Position numbers and translations under genes: made by a program. Below the pieces are notes generated by a model. It was given only the letters and a program-made list of their open reading frames with translations, did not search any database and was not told where the DNA came from. Below are positions 10,101-12,593 of a stretch of DNA of 12,593 nucleotides, piece after piece. Origin of the DNA: Goniomonas avonlea (lineage: Eukaryota > Cryptophyceae > Goniomonadida > Goniomonadaceae); NCBI GenBank assembly GCA_003573635.1, contig QUTJ01031542.1:1-12593 (forward strand), in the 5' to 3' direction. Every line of letters starts with the position of its first letter. Position 1 is the stretch's first letter.

Positions 10101-12593
10101 CTTGAACTCTGTGGGTACCGCAGATCCAAGCAACATCGTGAGTGGGTCGACTCTGAAAGTGGTCGGGGCCGTGAACGACCTGGCTGTCATCAATGCGACA
10201 TCGACCACGTTGACTCTCTTTTGGACCCCCCCAGTCGGGGACCCCCGCGCTCCCGTCACTGCGTACCAGATACATTACTCCGTCAACGGGGTGACCCATG
10301 CGGCAGTGCTGTCACCATCCGCCCTCGGAACCTTCACCATTGGCGGTGGCAGCGGTGCCCCCCCGAGTGAACCGCTTTCGCCCGGTGATGTTGTCACCAA
10401 CATCGACGTTCGTGCTGTCAATCTTGTTGGCACCGCTTTGGCCAGCAACGTCGTGTCCTCGAGCTCTCTCAGGGTGCCGCCGTCAATCACTAGCTTATCT
10501 TTAGCGTCGGTGTCTCCAACAATTGTGAAGCTGGCTTGGACTCCCCCGTTTGAAGACCCGCGCACGCCTTTCCTGCACTACGAGGTGCGATACACAGTCA
10601 ACGGCGTGCCGCATGTGATCGTGCTCGCCGCCGCAGACAGCACCAGTTTCACCATTGGGGGCGGTGGTGCCTCTGAGGCGTTGCCCAATGGGGCGACGAT
10701 CACTGCTATTGACGTTCGCGCCGTTAACCTCATCGGTGCAGCGACCACCAGTAATGTCTTGTTGACGACCACACTTGCGCGAACTGCTTCCATCACCGAT
10801 CTCGCCGTTGGCACCGTCACAACCACGACAGTGGCATTGGCATGGACGTCCCCAATCCAGGATAGCCGAGCACCCATCACCAGCTATCAGATTCGTTACA
10901 CTGTGGACGGGGCGGTGCACTCGGCCGTTGTGGCGGGCCCACAAAGTACCTCGTTCGTCATCGGGAGCGGAGCTGGGTCGCCCGCAAGCGAACCCTTGCG
11001 CCTGGGCGCTGTCGTGACAAATTTTGACGTTCGTGCCGTTAATCTGGTCGGCACTGCTCCGATCAGCAACATTGTTTCGACAACCACACTGAATGTTCCA
11101 CCACCCGTTACAACTCTTACCACTGGGTCAGTCACAAGCTCGACCGTGCCGCTCTCCTGGATTGCCCCGGCTCAGGACCCACGAGCACCAATCACGGCGT
11201 TCGAAGTAAGATACACCATCATCGGCGTGGCTCAAGCTCCAATTCGTGTCTTGGCGAACGTGACCTCCTTCACGATTGGAGCTGCACCCAACGGCCTGCA
11301 AGCTGGCTCGGCTGTAACGGCTATTGATGTGCGTGCGGTCAACATCGCAGGGACTGCATTCATCGGCAATGCTCTGTCGACAACGACTTTGAACGTCCCA
11401 TCGCCAGTTACCATCGTGCTCGGAACTATTTCGGCTACCAACGTTGCTGTGTCATGGCCGGCCCCAGTTCATGACTTGCGTGCCCCCATTTCAAGCTACC
11501 GCATTCAGTACATGGTGAACGGCGTCCTGCATGCCACCGTTGTTGTTGCTTCGGCCAGTGTGAACTTCACAATCGGGTCCGGCGCAGGCAGTCCACCAAG
11601 CGAGGCTCTACCATATGGCGCGTCCATCTCTGGCATCAATGTTCGTGCTGTCAACCTCGTCGGACCCGCGTCCACGAGCAATGCCCTTTCCACAACAACC
11701 CTCGATGTGCCTCCCCGAATCACAAACCTGGCAATTGAGTCAGTTACAACTTCGAACATTTCATTGAGCTGGACAGCAGGACTTAGCGACCCTCGCGCTC
11801 CAGTTCACGACCATGAGATTCGATACACCATCAACGGTACGCCGCATTCAGTTGTGATGCGTGGACTCGGCCTGACTGCGACTGGTTTCATCATTGGAAG
11901 CGGGCAAGGTTCTCCTGCCAGCGAGCCGCTTGCTCCCGGCTCCATCGTGACTGGCATTGAGGTACGAGCAGTCAATCTGGTGGGTTCTGCGCCGCCGAGC
12001 AACGTGGTGGGTGTGACGACTCTCCAAGTGCCGCCGGCGGTGACGACTCTGGCCATTGGTGCAACCACCCCAACCACAGTTCCTCTGACTTGGACTGCAC
12101 CGGTCCAGGATCCGCGAGCACCGATCACGAACTACCAGGTTCGCTACACTGTCAACGGTGTGGCCCATGCTGTTGTTCTCACTGGTTCCTCGGTGGCGGG
12201 TTTCATCATCGGTGGCAGTGTTGGTTCTCCGTCGAGCAGCCCTCTGCCCAATGGTGCGACTGTCACTGCGATCGATGTGCGTGCGGTGAACAAGGTGGGA
12301 GCTGCGTCACAGAGCAATGTCTTGAGCACGTCAACGCTCAAGGTCTTAGCTCCTGTCACGGACCTGACCATCGGAACTGTGACTCCCACGACGATCCCGA
12401 TTTCGTGGACGGTGCCGGCGGAGGATCCCCGTGCTCCCATCACCGGCTACGAGGTCCGATACACGGTGAACGGAGTGGTGCACTCGGTTGTGGTGATCGG
12501 TCCTGTGTCGCAATTCGTCATTGGAGGAGGGGGCGGGCAGCCTGGAAGCGAGGCGCTGCCTCCGGGAGCGGTTGTGTCGGACATTGATGTGCG
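1047..12593 (+). CDS. Giant multidomain secreted or cell-surface protein, eight exons, 3' partial
   Basis: Model: join(1047..1217, 1263..1501, 1572..1797, 1842..1935, 1982..2240, 2283..2784, 3034..4030, 4187..>12593), giving about 3631 residues before the window ends. ATG 1047 is the first ATG after an in-frame stop at 1005-1007 and begins a clear signal peptide. Order of parts by approximate residue: signal peptide 1-33; N-terminal PKD-like and Ig-like region 34-375; 18 octapeptide repeats 383-526; Cys/His motif domain 582-630; Pro-Thr linker 663-692; degenerate octads 715-820; Calx-beta-like domains 1-3, 831-1331; six bacterial-type Ig-like domains 1362-1853; Calx-beta-like domains 4-7, 1853-2304; thirteen FN3 domains 2305 to the edge. 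Calx-beta and FN3 are known beta-sandwich folds common in adhesion proteins. No catalytic domain and no membrane segment other than the signal peptide are visible. An adhesive or matrix role is inferred. Exact exon borders are predictions from splice signals, frame and protein motifs. Confidence 0.88.
1218..1262 (+). other. Intron 1 (45 nt, phase 0)
   Basis: The donor is AAG|GTATGG and the acceptor is CCAG|ATT. Read-through meets a stop at 1227-1229. Splicing joins KLDVTFK to IRFAQRASFFRGN in frame. A later CAG at 1292-1294 was not used because it would put exon 2 out of frame and into a stop. Confidence 0.7.
1502..1571 (+). other. Intron 2 (70 nt, phase 2)
   Basis: The donor GTACAC splits a Glu codon (GA|G). 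The acceptor TCTTCTTCTAG follows a strong polypyrimidine tract of T runs. Splicing moves from the exon 2 frame to the exon 3 frame and gives AGREGKMRLETR. Confidence 0.75.
1798..1841 (+). other. Intron 3 (44 nt, phase 0)
   Basis: The donor is CAA|GTGCGT and the acceptor is GGCAG|GTC. Without it the reading frame seems to shift near 1838. With it, RPNGQ joins VSWDT, giving the motif GQVSWDT common in this kind of beta-sandwich. Retention leads to a stop about 110 bases later. Confidence 0.75.
1936..1981 (+). other. Intron 4 (46 nt, phase 1)
   Basis: The donor GTGAGT is a full consensus match. The acceptor is TTGCCAG. Splicing joins SDSRVLAT to TPVSFLVLVSD, switching frame correctly into exon 5. 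Confidence 0.8.
2241..2282 (+). other. Intron 5 (42 nt, phase 2)
   Basis: The donor is AAG|GTGCCA and the acceptor is AATCAG, with a branch-point-like CCTAAC about 15 nt upstream of it. The frame is the same on both sides, but read-through hits a TAA at 2269-2271. A second donor at 2232 (GA|GTGCAT, 51-nt intron) also keeps frame and would remove three residues; the sequence does not decide between them. Confidence 0.65.
2283..2424 (+). other. End of N-terminal Ig-like segment (exon 6 start)
   Basis: This stretch encodes KSFTYVPPSSGTRSGG, then a Cys-Cys pair, then NGVMSTQRCVTIQF. The pattern (F-x-Y-x-P, a turn, Cys, S-x-x-x-C, V-x-I-x-F) is the usual last part of the putative Ig or cadherin-like modules found in large surface proteins. 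It completes the segment begun in exon 5. The three cysteines may stabilise the sandwich. Confidence 0.5.
2440..3120 (+). repeat. 18-unit octapeptide repeat array (24-nt period, split by intron 6)
   Basis: Eighteen consecutive eight-residue units follow without a single insertion or deletion, with a loose consensus L-(T/S)-x-x-Q-(L/V)-x-A. Clear examples are LTCRQLAA at 2536, LTTLQVLA at 2560, LSLAQVKA at 2656 and LSSQQVQW at 3073. Units begin at 2440, 2464, 2488 and so on every 24 nt to 2752; unit 15 is split by the intron (2776-2784 plus 3034-3048), and units 16-18 begin at 3049, 3073 and 3097. Position 1 is nearly always a large hydrophobic residue, and position 5 is most often Gln. Repeats of the LTPAQ type exist in other bacterial and protist proteins, but no function is established that I can name. 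A compact helical or solenoid stack is possible. Confidence 0.85.
2785..3033 (+). other. Intron 6 (249 nt, phase 0), interrupts the octad array
   Basis: The donor is GCG|GTACGG and the acceptor is ACTGCAG|GTG. Both borders are supported independently, since splicing makes ITA|VQMRV a complete eight-residue unit and keeps the octad register across the junction. The intron is several times longer than introns 1 and 3-5 and has CT-rich stretches. I see no further exon in it, and an extra one would break the register unless it were a multiple of 24 nt. Confidence 0.8.
3121..3285 (+). other. Ser/Gly/Arg-rich spacer
   Basis: About 55 residues after the octads, rich in Ser, Gly, Ala and Arg (for example SNGGGASASVRGSS), with a short GHGHWHG run. 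No domain is recognised; it is probably flexible. Frame 1 is kept because recognisable domains lie on both sides in that frame and there is no stop. Confidence 0.5.
3286..3432 (+). other. Short Cys/His motif domain (CH..NP..H..H..DIIPA)
   Basis: The stretch reads VNLCHSTSSKQNPFVGIRV, then a short run to NAHSTHRAG and ADIIPAFNYFD. It matches a recurrent pattern I know from bacterial and eukaryotic secreted proteins, in which a Cys-His at the start, an Asn-Pro, a hydrophobic strand, then H-x-x-H and a final Asp-Ile-(Ile/Val)-Pro follow over about 40 residues. The invariant Cys and His residues (Cys codon 3295, His codons 3298, 3367, 3376) suggest metal binding, which is inference. The match supports the reading frame chosen through this part of exon 7. 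Confidence 0.55.
3529..3618 (+). repeat. Pro-Thr linker
   Basis: Thirty residues composed almost wholly of Pro and Thr with a few Gly, Ser and Asn, in dipeptide repeats such as PTPTPIPTPTPTPG. Linkers of this type are extended, often O-glycosylated, and separate modules in secreted proteins. Here it separates the Cys/His domain from the second octad block and is flanked by single cysteines on both sides (codons 3514 and 3622). Confidence 0.85.
3685..4005 (+). repeat. Second, degenerate octad block
   Basis: After the Pro-Thr linker the octad pattern returns in weaker form: LTIRQVRF, IPHDKVII, LTLDDISK, LPSFQVDH, LKGSQVSG and LNNTVTIA are eight-residue units with hydrophobic position 1 and often Gln or a polar residue at position 5. 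Units of 10-12 residues interrupt the register, unlike in the first block. Several cysteines near the end (for example CDCIALHC) are candidates for disulfides. It appears to be an older or more diverged copy of the same element. Confidence 0.55.
4031..4186 (+). other. Intron 7 (156 nt, phase 1)
   Basis: The donor is GTGCGT, identical to intron 3. A branch-like CACTAACAC lies close to the acceptor CCCGCAG. The exon 8 frame has a TAG at 4156-4158, so it cannot extend further left, and the exon 7 frame stops at 4039-4041. Splicing yields PPGQSALSVS and leads into the first Calx-beta-like domain. The competing donor at 4029 would give the wrong phase. Confidence 0.75.
4189..4521 (+). other. Calx-beta-like domain 1
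   Basis: It begins ALSVSVTHLQLLEGG, whose L-x-E-G-G turn is typical, has the middle motif SIIFNSSNWQQAQTITVVAL (the F-x-x-x-N-W-x-x-x-Q-x-I-x-V pattern), and ends in an acidic LDDDGA linker. In Calx-beta domains of sodium-calcium exchangers and integrin beta-4, such acidic loops between domains bind calcium. Calcium binding here is inferred, not shown. Confidence 0.7.
4522..5352 (+). other. Calx-beta-like domain 2 with large internal insertion
   Basis: The start (SPVALTLDERSGVATYKVQL) and the end (YLEFTPVTWSDPQLVTVSP, then VIDDDVA) are normal for the family, but they are about 200 residues apart instead of the usual 60 or so. The extra sequence lies roughly at 4675-5085 and includes GLPGTGYAF, a Trp-rich stretch, YVRYWADPFAGKV, LDGDGHALDFRW and WQGAIEIKPGRYTMEAF. 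The last parts resemble the second half of PA14-type carbohydrate-binding modules (acidic loop, Trp, then I-x-L-x-x-G-x-Y), but the resemblance is weak. The reading frame is open throughout. Confidence 0.55.
5353..5691 (+). other. Calx-beta-like domain 3
   Basis: It has the standard landmarks in order: AILLAEGGAAVSFTVVL, RLRFHPANVTFGRTTSDW, APITVLASAIEDDIAQG, and the terminal SDNDVPG. The length of about 113 residues is close to that of its neighbours. The D-N-D end motif recurs at the ends of domains 4-6. Confidence 0.75.
5692..5781 (+). other. Gly/Ser/Thr-rich linker
   Basis: About 30 residues (GGANGGGWSTTTPASG and a small-residue continuation) connect Calx-beta domain 3 to the first Ig-like domain. 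There are no domain motifs; it is probably a flexible spacer. Confidence 0.6.
5782..7254 (+). repeat. Six bacterial-type Ig-like domains in three A-B pairs
   Basis: Units start at about 5782, 6031, 6277, 6532, 6784 and 7048, each about 80-85 residues. Common core: G-T-(S/T)-x-A-x-P-G-S-x-(V/I)-x-V-x-V-(D/N)-G-x-x-x-G-T-A, then x-D-G-x-W, then a late G-(S/D) turn. This resembles the Ig-like modules of bacterial adhesins (Big_6/Big_13 type), where they act as stalks. Units 1, 3 and 5 end in a PGS-type turn and an ARATD motif; units 2, 4 and 6 instead carry VQPDG followed by a PGD-type turn and lack ARATD. The alternation implies that a two-domain unit of about 500 nt was duplicated twice. Confidence 0.75.
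7255..7563 (+). other. Calx-beta-like domain 4
   Basis: It follows directly on the sixth Ig-like domain with no linker. LSLNEGGRPLAVTLNL supplies the E-G-G turn, MLVFNQSNWRDYQRILITAI the central strand pair, and HTDNDRA the acidic end. The family identity is clear, but the border with the preceding domain is approximate. Confidence 0.7.
7567..7902 (+). other. Calx-beta-like domain 5
   Basis: The landmarks are VLRVIEGGEPGVLNLGL, LNVYPPSLNFQAG, LLLRPVDDTVMRGPV and the end ITDNDEAG. It lacks the usual Trp after the L-x-F motif, which all other copies except domain 6 have in some form. Confidence 0.7.
7903..8271 (+). other. Calx-beta-like domain 6, with Cys/His-rich loop
   Basis: It is less canonical than its neighbours. 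The start VLERTGSPFLNESVHASAF has an N-E-S turn in place of E-G-G. The middle contains an acidic His-rich loop (GDESSHGGHTHCKN, about 8086-8124) where the central strand motif would sit. The end QDNDVSG is normal. Cysteines at several strand positions may pair. The loop could bind a metal, which is inference. Confidence 0.6.
8272..8610 (+). other. Calx-beta-like domain 7
   Basis: It starts LSVLRGDLSVSEAG, has SVSLVPTNITVKPADWDQNQ in the centre, and ends at IANPLQRAP, without the D-N-D motif that closes the previous domains. The loss fits its place as the last of the run, since the acidic linker normally sits between two Calx-beta domains. FN3 domains follow at once. Confidence 0.65.
8611..12593 (+). 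repeat. Array of at least 13 fibronectin type III domains, open at the edge
   Basis: Units begin at about 8611, 8929, 9244, 9550, 9847, 10168, 10483, 10789, 11107, 11407, 11716, 12037 and 12355, each 297-321 nt; the last is cut by the window. The consensus runs VTDL-x-(V/I)-G-x-x-T-x-T-T-(V/L)-x-L-x-W-T-x-P, then QDPRAPI, then Y-E-(V/I)-RYTVNGV-x-H, then a T-x-F-x-IGGG-x-GSP-x-SE segment, VTNIDVRAVNLVGTA, SN-V, and TTLNVPP. The Trp, the Y-x-(V/I)-x-Y and the V-R-A-V-N-x-x-G are standard FN3 landmarks. RAPI before strand C and the Gly-rich IGGG loop are distinctive to this array. Unit 4 has ITGLPAG in place of the Gly-rich loop and unit 9 has a shorter IGAAPNG. FN3 arrays usually act as extended spacers or binding stalks at the cell surface. 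Confidence 0.88.

Noticed and set aside
4245-12443. Many minus-strand open frames across exon 8, several with a recurring LTARTSM-like motif.
   Set aside because: They are antisense shadows of the repeats: the recurring motif is the reverse complement of the VRAVN region of each FN3 unit. They share no recognisable domain on that strand and stop once per unit or so, whereas the plus frame is open for 8.4 kb.
8611-12593. Regular spacing of about 310 nt taken as a DNA tandem repeat, CRISPR-like array or satellite.
   Set aside because: The periodicity is at protein level: unit lengths vary (297-321 nt) and unit sequences differ widely at nucleotide level, as expected of diverged FN3 domains.
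1-12593. A bacterial origin, suggested by bacterial-type Ig-like domains and a very long open frame.
   Set aside because: Seven GT-AG introns with polypyrimidine or CTAAC signals, whose removal restores motifs and repeat register, point to a eukaryotic gene. Transfer of parts of the gene from bacteria in the past remains possible.

Overview
The window looks like nuclear DNA of a eukaryote, most likely a moderately GC-rich unicellular one. The evidence is one very large plus-strand gene that reads correctly only if seven GT-AG introns are removed. Four of these introns are extremely short (42-46 nt). I cannot place the lineage. Domain families of this sort (FN3, Calx-beta, bacterial-type Ig-like, PKD-like, Pro-Thr linkers) occur together in large surface proteins of protists such as choanoflagellates, apusomonads and amoebae, but that is only a hint.

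Layout. Positions 1-1046 hold no gene I can support and probably contain the promoter and 5' leader of the large gene. The gene starts at ATG 1047 and is still open at the right edge, with about 3631 codons in the window. Model: join(1047..1217, 1263..1501, 1572..1797, 1842..1935, 1982..2240, 2283..2784, 3034..4030, 4187..>12593). Every junction keeps the frame, and several are independently supported by a protein motif or repeat register that crosses the splice. Exons 1-7 occupy about 3 kb; exon 8 is an uninterrupted open frame of at least 8.4 kb. No long plus-strand ORF covers exon 8 as a closed ORF because it has no stop inside the window.

Predicted protein, N to C: signal peptide; a cysteine-containing N-terminal region with a PKD-like core and a following Ig/cadherin-like segment; an array of exactly 18 octapeptide repeats; a short Cys/His domain (CH..NP..H..H..DIIPA); a Pro-Thr linker; a second, degenerate octad block; three Calx-beta-like domains, the second carrying a large insertion; a Gly/Thr linker; six bacterial-type Ig-like domains in an alternating A-B pattern; four more Calx-beta-like domains; then at least 13 fibronectin type III domains. 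The C-terminus, and any membrane anchor, lies beyond the window.

Inference: the signal peptide plus thousands of residues of beta-sandwich repeats, with no catalytic domain seen, fit a giant secreted or cell-surface adhesive or matrix protein. The least familiar parts are the octad array, the insertion in the second Calx-beta domain, and the alternating Ig-like supra-repeat.
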